Shown: positions 10,073 to 19,763 of the stretch, piece after piece
Layout: each line of letters opens with the position of its first letter
Position numbering within the stretch: the stretch's first letter is position 1
NCBI RefSeq assembly: GCF_010093535.1
Contig: NW_022985175.1
Span: forward strand, 1,319,582 to 1,341,444
Reading direction: 5' to 3'
Origin: Lindgomyces ingoldianus
Lineage: Eukaryota > Ascomycota > Dothideomycetes > Pleosporales > Lindgomycetaceae
Length of the DNA: 21,863 bases
Position numbers and translations under genes: made by a program
The notes under the pieces: model-generated
What the model was told of the DNA's origin: nothing
Database searches by the model: none
Seen by the model: the letters and a program-made list of their open reading frames with translations, nothing else

Positions 10073-13000
10073 ATGGCCCGCATCAAGGGCGAAATAACTG
10101 CGCAGGAAGCGCGAGGTCTTGAAGCTATTACGGCGGAGAAAGGCCACGGAACAACGATTGCTAGAGAGGAGGAACAGGGCACTTTGCAAGCAAAGAAACC
10201 ATCACAGGCTGGCCTCGCGAACTACTTCCGAGTCCTTTCTTATGGAACTAAGCTCGATTACTTTATGGTGCTACTCTGTATTCTCACCTCCATCGGTTCC
10301 GGTGCTACGATGCCTTTGATGATAATCGTGTTTGGCGGACTGGTCAGCGACTTCACGAATTACTTCATGCCAGAAACCACAGTTACCAGATCAGAATTTC
10401 AATCAGTACTTAATAGGCAAGCATTATACATCGTATACCTTTTCATTGGGAAGTTTTTTTTGTCTTACGTGTCCATGGTATGCACTAAAACTGTACTTGC
10501 GAAAAGACTTGCATTGATATTCATATAGTTCACGATACGAATCACAGGTCTACGTATCTCTGCTGCATTAAGGTTGGCGTATCTACGTGCTACGTTTGCT
10601 CAGCCAGTCAGCGTTATCGACACTATTTCTCCTGGCAAAATATCGACTCGCATCACTACATCTTCCAACACCATTCAGGTCGCCATCTCGCAGCACCTCG
10701 CCACGCTCTGGCAAGCACTTGCTTTCACGATCGGGTTCTACATCGTGTCCTTCATCAAGAGCTGGCTGCTGACCTTAGTGGCCTCTGCGTCTCTCCCTTT
10801 CATCCTGATTGTCTATAGCAGCCTTATTCCCCCGTTCATGCGGATACACAAGATTACCGAAAAGCACCATGATGATGCATCGGGAATGGCTTTCGAGATG
10901 TTCTCCTCTATTCGTATCATCGTTGCCTTTGGCGCTGGGGCCAAACTGGGACGACAGCATGAAGAGTTTCTTAGCAAGGTATGTGTTGAGTCGCGTACAT
11001 TTCGGCCTTGTAGCTACATACAAAATCTTCTCCATTGTTAATGCTAACCATGCTTCTGTGGATAGGCTGCACATAATGAGAAGAGGGCAACTCCTCTATT
11101 GGCATTGATGACGTCGCCCCCCGCAGTAGCACAGTACGGTACGTTTGGACTTGCCTTCTGGTTTGGCATTCGTCAATATTCTAGAGGACACATCGACGAT
11201 ATCGGCCAGATCATTGTGTACGTATACTAAAGGTCGAATCTTCGCTTCTAGTGACTGACTCCTCTAGCGTCCTCTTTTCGGTCATGATGGCAATGATGAA
11301 TATAGGTCGACTTTCATCGCCCATCATTGGTATTGCGAAAGCTGCAAGCGCCTCAACAGAGCTGTTTGCCACCATCGATGCGCACGTTCCAGACACTTCT
11401 GGCCTAAGGGACCCTGACATTACTGCAAATGCTAACATCGCGTTTGAAAACGTTGCATTCTCATACCCTAGCAGACCGGGGGTTCAAATCCTCCATGGCC
11501 TCGATTTAGAACTTACTGCTGGCAAGGTTACGGCCATTGTTGGGCCGTCTGGGTCCGGCAAGAGCACTATTGTAGCCCTAGTCCAGCGTTGGTATGACCT
11601 GCTGGGAACGACCGCAAATATAACGACAATCGATGACACAAAGGACGAAACTCCGGCAGACGTAACAACTAGAAATAAACAGCAACCCCAGGAGATAGAG
11701 AGTCGGATCGTCAAGAGATCAAGAAAAACCGAGAAGGTTACAAAAGCTGCAGATGACGAACAAAAAAAGGATGAAGGGCTCGAGCGTGGACCTCATACTT
11801 GTACTGGAACCATCAGGATTGGGAATGCGGACCTGAATAATGTGGACCTGAAGTGGTGGCGCTCACAGGTCGGACTTGTACAACAAGAGCCATTTCTTTT
11901 CAACGACACGCTCTTCAACAACGTGGCATTCGGTCTTTGTGGGACACAATACCACCACTTACCGAAAGATGAAAAAATGGACATGGTGAAGCAAGCGTGT
12001 CGGGAGGCGTATGCCGAAGAGTTCATTTCGCAGCTACCAGAAGGCTATGATACATTTGTCGGCGAAAGCGGCCTAAAGCTATCCGGAGGGCAACGTAAGC
12101 GAGGAAATACACAACTTCTTTTCCAACATAGACTGATTTTCATCAGGGCAGAGGATCGCTATAGCCAGAAGCATCGTTAAGGACCCTCCAATCCTCGTCT
12201 TAGACGAAGCCACCAGCGCCATCGACGTCCGTACCGAGCGCATCGTTCAGCAAGCACTTGACAGAGTCTCAAAGCATCGTACTACTATCGTCATTGCGCA
12301 TCGTTTATCTACTATCAAGCGAGCTGACAAAATTGTCGTGTTACGTCAAGGTCGACTAGTCGAACAAGGCACTCACGAGCAGCTATTGAAAATTGAGGCT
12401 GGAGTATATCGTGGCCTCGTGACCGCGCAACAACTAACGACAGAAGCTGATGAGGAAGTAGCTGATGATTTGAATCTTACGAACATCAGATCCGTCGTGT
12501 CTGTCAGTTCGGAGACACAACATCGTGACAATGGAACGGAAGTAGAAGACGTGGAGTACAAGACGAAGGGTCTACTACGCAGCTTTGGTCGCCTCATCTA
12601 CGAGCAACGGCATCACTGGTTTCTCTACTCCATCGCCGTGTTGGGCGTCCTAGGAGCTGGTGCTGTGTACCCCCTCCAAGCTTACGTCTTTGCCAACGTT
12701 ATCCAAGTCTTCACCTACACAGGCGACAAGCTCATCTCGAAAGGCAACTTCTGGGCTGGGATGTACGGCGTCTTGGCCGCAGGTGGCGGGCTTTCCCAAT
12801 TTGGTCTCAGCTTTGCTACAAATCTTATTTCTATTTCAGTGGCCCAGCACTACCGCCAGGAGTACCTCGTCAACATGATCCGCAAACGCATTTCTTTCTT
12901 TGATTCTCAAGGACACAGTTCAGGATCGCTGACTTCGACTCTGAGCAGTGACACTACACAGCTTCAGCAACTCATGTCTACGGAGATGTCTATAGCCCTC

Positions 13001-14387
13001 ATCGCCGCCGTGAACCTCGTCGGCTCACTCACCATCGCATTCGTGTACGGCTGGAAACTGTCGCTGGTTGGTCTCTTTGCAGCACTACCACCGATCCTTG
13101 CTGCTGGCTACTTGCGTATGCATCTAGAAATGCAATTTGAAAGCATGAATGCCAAGATATTTGCGAACAGCAGTCAATTCGCCACAGAAGCTGTCGGTGC
13201 CTTCCGTACGGTGCTCAGTCTCGTCATGGAAGACATGATTGGCGACCGATATAAGACTCTGTTAGCAGGCCATGTTGTACAAGCGTCTACTAGTGCGACG
13301 TGGGGCACTCTCGTCTTTGCTGCGAGCGATAGCGTGGAGCTCGCATGCATGGCGCTCGCATTTTGGTATGGTGGCACCTTGCTCGCTTCGCGCGAGTATG
13401 ACCTAATCAGCTTCTTCGTTGTTTACATGGCAGTTGTGCAGGGAGCGGTAGCGGCCGGGATGTGGTTCTCTTTCGCGCCAAACATGGCACAAGCAACAGC
13501 CGCAGCGAACAGGCTTCTAAGAATGCGACCGCCGAGTACATCTCTTCTACCATCTTACACAGCATTACGTGATCCACCCGGTGGCGCTGGGATTGAGTTT
13601 AGAGATGTGTGCTTCACATACAAGTCCCGTGAGATACCTGTCTTGCAAAATCTCAACTTTAAAGTCCTACCAGGCCAATTTGCGGCGCTAGTAGGAGCTT
13701 CCGGTTGTGGGAAGTCTACAACAATATCTCTCCTTGAGCGCTTCTATGACATGAGCTCTGGGCAGATCTTCTACAATGATCAAGACATTGCGTCTCTCGA
13801 TCCATCAGAGTACCGCAAACAAGTCTCCCTCGTGAGCCAAGAACCTACTCTCTATAGTGGGACAATCAAAGATAATGTTGCGCTTTCAGTAGACGTTGCG
13901 ACTGAAGAGGAGATTGTGGAAGCGTGCAGGAGTGCACAAATCCACAACTTCATCACAAGTTTACCTGAGGGGTATAACACCAGACTAGGGCCAAAAGGCA
14001 TGAGTTTATCCGGTGGACAAAAACAGCGCCTTAGCCTAGCAAGGGCACTGCTGAGAAAACCGAAGCTTCTGCTCTTGGATGAAGCTACTTCATCCCTCGA
14101 CGGCGAGTCGGAAAAGCTCGTCCAGGCAGCTATTGAGCGTGCAGCCGGTGACGGCGCAAGGACGACTCTGGTAGTCGCACATCGGCTTGCTACGATCCAG
14201 AGAGCAGATGTCATTTTCGTTCTTGGGTCGGGGAAAGTGTTGGAGAAGGGTGATCATCAGACACTATTGAGGAGAAGAGGACTTTACTGGCAGATGGTAA
14301 TATTTACCCCTCCGCGTCGGTACCCAGCAATTCGGAAACAACGAGCTAACGGATTCCCAGTGTCAAGCTCAAGCCTTGGATCGTTGA
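10073..14387 (+). CDS. ABC multidrug exporter, full-size ABCB (MDR/P-glycoprotein) type
   Basis: Six exons give 1336 aa: 10073-10477, 10529-10978, 11066-11217, 11268-12094, 12147-14296, 14361-14387. The five introns (51, 87, 50, 52, 64 bp) are GT-AG; CTAAC branch sites are visible in introns 2 and 5. They were placed so that the protein stays continuous with the family, and the exon lengths sum to a whole number of codons. The layout is TMD1-NBD1-TMD2-NBD2, as in plasma-membrane ATP-driven exporters. NBD1 has Walker A GPSGSGKST (about residue 427), Q-loop, LSGGQRQR (signature completed across intron 4) and Walker B ILVLDEA (about 626). NBD2 has GASGCGKST (about 1127), LSGGQKQR (about 1231), LLLLDEA (about 1251) and the H-loop His in VAHRL. 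All catalytic motifs are intact. The start is the first in-frame ATG, in CCAATGG context. A Lys/Glu-rich insertion of about 70 residues follows Walker A of NBD1. Beside an NRPS, export of its product or self-protection is likely; the substrate is unknown. Confidence 0.95.
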
Positions 14388-15651
14388 TGCCCCACAATCT
14401 CGTCGATTAGTGTCCTTTCGTAAACATATACGTAGAGCCAATTGTTCATCAGGGCGAACCATCTACAGTTCCCCCGTAGTCTACCAGTGCCAAGAACCCA
14501 CAGGAACTCAAGATGTAACACAGACAACCACAGTGCGACCAAGTGTGAATAGCCATGATTCAGTAGTTAGATGGATGTAATTCAATAGTGAATCTTGGTT
14601 CTTTATCAGGGCGTCTTTCTTGGTATCTTGTTGCTTCATGTTACTTTCGTCGGGCGACAGACGTATTAGCTGTCTGGGGTTGAGCGACCTGATTGTGCAC
14701 AAGATCAGCTGCATGATAACCTCGCACGATCGATGAGTGGCCGACGCCACATAATGCTGTATAGGCTGACATGATGCTGCGCCCTTGGTGCCTTGCGATA
14801 CTTGTCATTATATTCATGTCCGCCGCTTGAATTGCCGCTGCGCTTCCCATGATAAGTGCCTTGCTACGCCTTGCCATGATCGTCCTTGCTGCCATGCCCG
14901 TCATTGTGCACCACCGTCGCCAACGCTGTGCCACTGGTATAACCGTCACTACCGCCTCTCCGAGATGGGCGAACTGGTAATGGCAGGTGAAAGTGCCCTT
15001 TATGTTTTGCGGTACGGTGGGTTTTGTGTCAGCCATGGACGGACATTGGGTGGATTCAGTCATCCTAAATGGTTCTAAAGTCCATCCGTGCGTGGCGGAA
15101 AACCACCCGGCCGGAAAATAGAAGGGAGACTTTGACTTCAAGAGACCATAAGATCTATAGCGAGCGTAGGATTTGACTTCTTTGAGAAGACAGCCTCAGC
15201 TATGCCACCAATTATTTCTGCTAGGATACGCAAATGTTGACCTTTATCTAGTTCTTTTCGTAGTTGCTACCGGCAAACTTCTGTAGCTCTGCTTAGTAAG
15301 AATACATTCATTATCACTCCACTTCTCTTTGTACTTGGAACCGTCATTGAAATCGATGGTTGTATTATTGCGGTTATCTACGTGCGTAGCATCCGATGTC
15401 AAGCAGATTGTACCATCATGGTGCGTCACTTTCTTAACGTTTTAGTGAGGATATCGGGGATATGACTGGTATTCCTGCATTTGCCGCTGATAGTCAGTGC
15501 GGATTCGAGAAGTTAATTCTAGAGTTGAGCTATACCTGCTGCGTTGTGTGACAGAGGCGTCCAAAGCCACTTAAAAGCACGGTAGGAGCTCAAATCTAGT
15601 GACATACTATTGGTCTGGCCGTACATTAGGTTTTCGGCTTGGCACCCATTA
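14388..15651. other. Stretch without an intact gene
   Basis: Downstream of the transporter stop. The longest frame (minus, 14641-15141, about 166 codons) resembles nothing I know. Another minus-strand frame through 14720-15000 reads as a His/Gly/Asp-rich peptide with one stop. A further minus frame at 15244-15429 encodes a 60-residue polar peptide with two Cys. None has a convincing start, domain or intron structure, so I treat them as possible gene debris. Confidence 0.5.
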
Positions 15652-16865
15652 GCCTTTTTAACGGGGCAAAATAACCCACGTCTGAAGGCTGCTGTGGGTG
15701 CGACGAATATGGAGACATGCAGGGATTAGTGTTATTCTTTTACATGCAGCGCCGGTCGAATGCGGCAGAGTTGTGACTCTCATGGTCATCAAGAATGAGC
15801 AGACGGTAGCTGCCAACAACCCTCCCCTTGTATGCTTGTCAAAGTGATCCAGCCACTTCAAGCTCAGCTCATTAGGAGAATTCCAGCCATTCTCGGAGAC
15901 AGCAATAACCCAATATTGGACAAACTGCCCTCCTTGCACCATGCAGAGAGGTGGTGCTTGCCTGCAAACATGACACATGGTGGGATTTGTCACATTCCTA
16001 GTACAGAAACCTTCTTTCCCTGTGCTTCAACAGCCCCTACTGCTATTACTATAGCTCCTGCTACCTTCACTATAGCCCCTTAGCCAATGCCATGGCCCTC
16101 ACTACCCCTGCCATTATAGATGTAAATAAATACTCTGCAACAGAGTACTTAGACTTACCACAGTACACTTCACTTCATCAGCTTCTTACATAGCTGCATG
16201 CTTACACCGCCTCTCTATTTGCAACAGGATTGCCCGCCCCGTTGCACTGATGCCCCGGATGACTGTATCCCACTCTCAATTACCCTGTTGCATTTCCCTT
16301 ACCTGGCCTCCACGGCTAGAGCCTGTGGATCCTGTTCCAGTTGATATGACGCCCATTACAAAGCCTTTCACACCGAAATCATAGTTGTCTTCCTCTTGGA
16401 TATCGTACTTGACTTTCAAGTTCTGTACAAGTTGGGACCAACCTCGGACGACCTCAGGATCCTCGCATTTAACTCTATATATTCGTACTTTGGATTAAAC
16501 TTTATCTTGAGGTATATCTGGCGCTCGGCGAAAGAGCTAGCCCACCTTGGGCCGACTTGGCCCTGGTGACGCTCAGTGAGGAAAGAATTGGACATGGTAG
16601 TCACACCAGCAAGCCAGAGGGAATACCCTCACTCGCAACCGAAGTACAAGCTGGACAAGCATCTCTTACTCATTTGCTGTTAATCTCATAGAGTTGGCAG
16701 TACAATCGCGTCGAGAAGAGGTTCCGGCGTCTCGTCGTCGAAGCGTCTTTTCTGGCACGTTGTAGATCTGTGCAGCCCGATAAATACTGATATTCGCCGC
16801 TCACTCAATATCATGAAGAGTAGGCTGTATTTTAGCTTCTTTTAAAGTCAATTCTATATCAGCAT
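15652..16865 (-). pseudogene. pogo/Fot1-type transposase relic (CENP-B HTH plus DDE_1)
   Basis: On the minus strand the order of a pogo-class transposase is readable across several frames. Near 16860-16720 there is an N-terminal helix-turn-helix stretch (residues IYNVPEKTLRRR, then SRRDCTANS). At about 16600-16480 comes the CENP-B-type DNA-binding part (VGPRWASSF). At 16470-16360 residues CEDPEVVRGW lead to KYDIQEEDNYDF, the run-up to the first catalytic Asp, here degraded. Near 15980 is FAGKHHLSAW, then WVIAVSENGW and WLDHFDKHT (15930-15840), RLLILDDHESHNSA (about 15810-15765), and SSHPQQPSDVGYFAPLKR to 15652. Frameshifts and a few stops (for example TGA near 16810 and TAA near 15744) break it, and about 220 bp of unrelated DNA sits near 15995-16215. 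It is much less RIP-affected than the island on the left. No terminal repeats were identified. Confidence 0.85.
15995..16215. other. Insertion inside the pogo relic, with hairpin
   Basis: Transposase similarity stops and resumes on either side of this stretch, which has no similarity to the family. It contains loose repeats of the type CTACTGCTATTACTATAGCTCC (imperfect, 16036-16085), and a hairpin TACTCTG-CAA-CAGAGTA at 16131-16147. It could be a small non-autonomous element; exact ends and any duplication were not resolved. Confidence 0.4.
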
Positions 16866-17101
16866 GTGGAATTATCACGGCGGGGAGAATAGTTTGGCGG
16901 AGGCTTGGCAAAGCCGGTCACTCGCTATGGCCGGCTACTCCCTATGTAAGTACGTTACTGAATTATAGAAAAGGCGACATAAGCGGCGACTACTTAGGAG
17001 ATGCACCAGTACATTCTTGTGGCTTGACAACAGACAACCTGTTACTGCAGTAATAGTGCTGGGTAAGTGTTTCCAGAATGGCCTCATGAAGAGATGCACA
17101 T
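16866..17101. other. Spacer between the pogo relic and the reductase
   Basis: No gene or clear repeat end was seen. It would contain the 3' untranslated region of the minus-strand reductase gene. Confidence 0.4.
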
Positions 17102-18431
17102 TTAAATATGCCCTAAAATTTCTTGTGGTCTATATGCCTCCTCTAAATAAGCCTCCTCTTCCTTTGTCAGCAACTTGCCTCTCGCTGCTAATGCATCATC
17201 GATTCGTTGGAAACTACTAAAACCTATTATGGGGGCCGTTGTACGGCGATTCAACCACGCTAAGGCGACATGGCTCATGGGCCAACTACGCCGCGTTGCA
17301 ACTTCACATACTCGGCGTACTATCTCGTCTGAATCCGAGCTATCGTTGTAGTAGAACGCTCCGTTCTTGTTGACAGACGAACGCAATGATTTTCCGTTTT
17401 GATCTGGCGCACGCGCAAGTTGGCCGCCAGCCAACGGGGCCCACTGATCACATATTGTTAACAACTCACGTCTACATAGCGGAGATTTGTTTCTTACTGG
17501 AATTAGCCCAACTCCAGTTTGGTTGCAAAGTCGATTCATTTCGCGCTCCTCTTCGCGGTACAACAAATTGTAATGATTTTGCATGGCGACGAACTTCGTG
17601 AAACCATGCTTTTCTGCTGTATGTTGTAAGAATGCGAATTGATATGCCCACATGGAGCTGGCGCCTAGATAGCGGACTTTTCCGGACTTCACTAAGTCGT
17701 GGAGCGCCCCCATCGTTTCCTCAGGCGGGACAGTCGGGTCGTAACGATGGATTTGCAATAGATCTATGTAAGTCGTTTTCAATCTTTCCAGTGAGGCCTC
17801 CACTGCATTGAATATGGCTCCCCTTGAAAGTCCTGACCACGGGTTACTATTGACTACGTACTAGTAGTGTAGTATGGAGTAATGCAGCAACGGACATACC
17901 CCACTGGTTTGTGTAGTCTTTACTTTGATCAGCAAGATCTCCGTGCATAGCCACTTTAGAGCCAACGTCAAAGTATTCCTGATCGCATGTCACGCGGTAG
18001 CACTTGGTCATAATAACGAGTTTGCGACGGGGAATGCTGTAAGTTTGCATTGCCTTTCCCATAAGCTCTTCAGACTGTCCATTCGAGTAGACGTTTGCAG
18101 TATCCCACTACCATGATGAGTGTGTAGTCTTTTCGAGCTATAAGACCATAACTCACTGTATTGATCCCACTGTCGTATGCGTACTTTAATAGTGGGAGCG
18201 CCTGCACTTGAACGTTAAATTATGATCGTAAAGACACAGGCTACGAACCTTGTCTTCATTAAGCACCCATGGTAACCATTGTGAGTTGCCAATTTGCAAA
18301 CCCCCAAAGATCGGGTTGGACACTCTTAATCCACTTTTGCCCAATGGGCGCAGCTCTGCTTTCGTCGCCTGAATTGATTTCTTCAAGGCTTCCGGAACTC
18401 TAGAGAAGTTTGCTGCTAACAGTCGATTCAT
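17102..18431 (-). CDS. Aldo/keto reductase (AKR superfamily, versiconal hemiacetal acetate reductase-like)
   Basis: Five exons on the minus strand: 18431-18249, 18201-18157, 18107-17900, 17832-17498, 17443-17102, giving 370 aa. The introns are 47, 49, 67 and 54 bp, all GT-AG; the first has an unusual GTTCGT donor. NADPH-dependent carbonyl-to-alcohol reduction is expected, in the cytosol. The whole (alpha/beta)8 order is readable: GKSGLRVS near residue 31, [10 protein letters not shown] with catalytic Asp78 and Tyr83, Lys111 in MTKCY, His174 in [19 protein letters not shown], and the C-terminal GFSS cofactor-binding loop. The catalytic tetrad is complete and no frame is broken. The start is the ATG at 18431; about 25 residues precede the usual AKR beginning. 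It is divergent to the NRPS across 1332 bp. In depsipeptide clusters such a reductase makes the 2-hydroxy acid from a 2-keto acid; reduction of another intermediate is equally possible. Confidence 0.93.
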
Positions 18432-18553
18432 TTCCGCTGCAGGAGAGGGAGGGGGCAATTCAAATTGCCAAGAAATGTGAAAAAGGATGCTGCGTTTCGG
18501 CTGAGTCTGGATAGGATCTTTTCAGAGGAGACAGGCTCTGCAGTCTCGCTCAT
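18428..18553 (-). CDS. Upstream ORF of the reductase, 41 codons
   Basis: An ATG at 18553 opens a 41-residue frame (beginning MSETAEPVSS) whose TGA overlaps the reductase start as ATGA (18431-18428). The frame differs from the reductase. A pyrimidine-rich CTGCAG near its end looks like a splice acceptor, but the only usable upstream GT (at the GTCTCC) would join to a stop, so splicing does not fuse it to the reductase. A regulatory upstream ORF is the simplest reading if transcription starts before 18553. Chance occurrence cannot be excluded. Confidence 0.4.
   Translation of the reverse strand: MSETAEPVSSEKILSRLSRNAASFFTFLGNLNCPLPLLQRK
18454..18469. promoter_or_regulatory. 16-bp inverted repeat close to the reductase start
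   Basis: GGCAATT and AATTGCC separated by CA, 23 bp upstream of the reductase ATG and inside the upstream ORF. It could be a protein-binding palindrome or a small leader hairpin; function unknown. Confidence 0.35.
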
Positions 18554-19197
18554 GTCCTAGTGTTATTACGGAAAGGCTTCAATTGATGCCGAAACATATC
18601 GACACTAGCACTGCATCCCAACGTCGACCTCCAAGGATAAGGCTGGGCTTATTTCGAGCGCAACAAGGCGTGCCGGGTAAATTGGTGCTAACCGCGGAGC
18701 GCAAGGATACGTATTTTGAAGCTACTGCGGGGCGGTTTCTTTGTCAGAGGCATGTTCCACATATTGTATGTATTTGCCTATCATCCTTGGTAGCACCGAA
18801 TTGGTGCACCTAAGGCAGTTGCTTTATGCCGATGGTGGGTGCTGTCATCCCAACTAAGCTTAGCGTGGTACTATATCGGCAGCTCCTCGGTCGATTGCTT
18901 TTGCGACTCAATCTTAACTCAACATCCTAGCGCTATTGCTTTTGTCGAACGCCATTGCGGCACAGCTGTTGGTACTATGCCGCGCTCCACGTTTCAGCAG
19001 CCCCACTGACCTTTCAGCAGCTCCACGAGCATCTGCCATGATAAACAACATTTGCTCTATGCGTGCAATCTGTGAACCAATGGAGCAAACGCCATCACGA
19101 GCGTTCTAGCCAGCGTTTGGCGTTCATCACGTTCATCATCTACTCTGCCATCTGTCCATACTTACCCACACTGTCGGGCCGGGTATCCAACATGAGA

Positions 19198-19227
19198 GGA
19201 CAAGGCGTAATGTCGGACGCCTTGTCC
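19198..19227. promoter_or_regulatory. Perfect 11-bp hairpin in the divergent promoter
   Basis: GGACAAGGCGT and ACGCCTTGTCC flank the 8-base loop AATGTCGG. The arms are perfect. It lies 537 bp upstream of the NRPS ATG. It could be a binding site for a dimeric pathway regulator or the remnant of a transposon excision. Confidence 0.5.
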
Positions 19228-19285
19228 TGGAGGACGAACTTTGGATCACGCTGTTCCGCCCGCCTCGGAAGGAAAGCTTGGCATG

Positions 19286-19295
19286 ATCTCACGTA
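19286..19295 (+). promoter_or_regulatory. tox-box-like decamer
   Basis: ATCTCACGTA fits the ATCTCNCGNA consensus described for the regulator TOXE in the HC-toxin cluster of Cochliobolus carbonum. It lies 468 bp upstream of the NRPS ATG on the same strand. With eight fixed positions, about 0.7 matches are expected by chance in a window of this length, and another match (1839-1848) is not near a known gene, so the evidence is weak on its own. Confidence 0.3.
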
Positions 19296-19763
19296 ATCAG
19301 AGACCCCTGACTTAGCACGAACCAGCTTTGGGCCAACAGTTTCTAACTGTGCATTACTTGTTTTCCCGGCGTGCTCGTTCACAATCTTCCCTTAAACGTT
19401 AGTACCAGGCGTAATCCAACGATTTCTACATTGTAGTGGCGTTTGCTGAGCCCATAAGTGGGCGCACGAAGTCTCGCCACAATACACCTTACCAACGGCG
19501 CTGCAAGCGTACATTCCAATAGGAGCAAGCGGCCGAAAAACGAGATTGAGCCATGTCTTGGTACGCCATACGCAATGGAAAGGGTATTCCCTGGCCGGTA
19601 GCAAGCAGTACTTCACACCTGGACCTCACCTCTTACCATGCACCATCTCCAGTGACGAGGAACTGCCAAACATATTCTTCAAACCGCTATCCTTACAATT
19701 TTACATAAAATTCACAAACGACAAAAAAAAACCAAAAAAAACCATCACTTGTCTCGATATCAG

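Larger units (their letters stand above)
18554..19763. promoter_or_regulatory. Divergent promoter region between reductase and NRPS
   Basis: About 1.2 kb without a gene I can support; the short ORFs on both strands look like chance. It must contain the promoters of two divergently transcribed genes. Visible signals are the tox-box-like decamer at 19286, the hairpin at 19198, and an A-rich leader (runs of A with C around 19720-19745) just before the NRPS ATG. An additional upstream NRPS exon cannot be excluded, since TATCAG immediately before the ATG could act as a splice acceptor. Confidence 0.5.

Noticed and set aside
10478..10528. Premature stop (TAG at 10526) in the ABC transporter
   Set aside because: The stop lies in a 51-bp GT-AG intron; removing it restores the conserved transmembrane segment, so the gene is not truncated.
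17444..17497. In-frame 18-residue insertion in the reductase
   Set aside because: This stretch is open in frame but has GTAAG...CAG ends and a GTTAAC branch-like site; removing it gives the conserved IPWAPLAGG, so it is an intron.
17386..17601. 71-codon plus-strand ORF
   Set aside because: It is antisense to the intact reductase exons and has no family resemblance.
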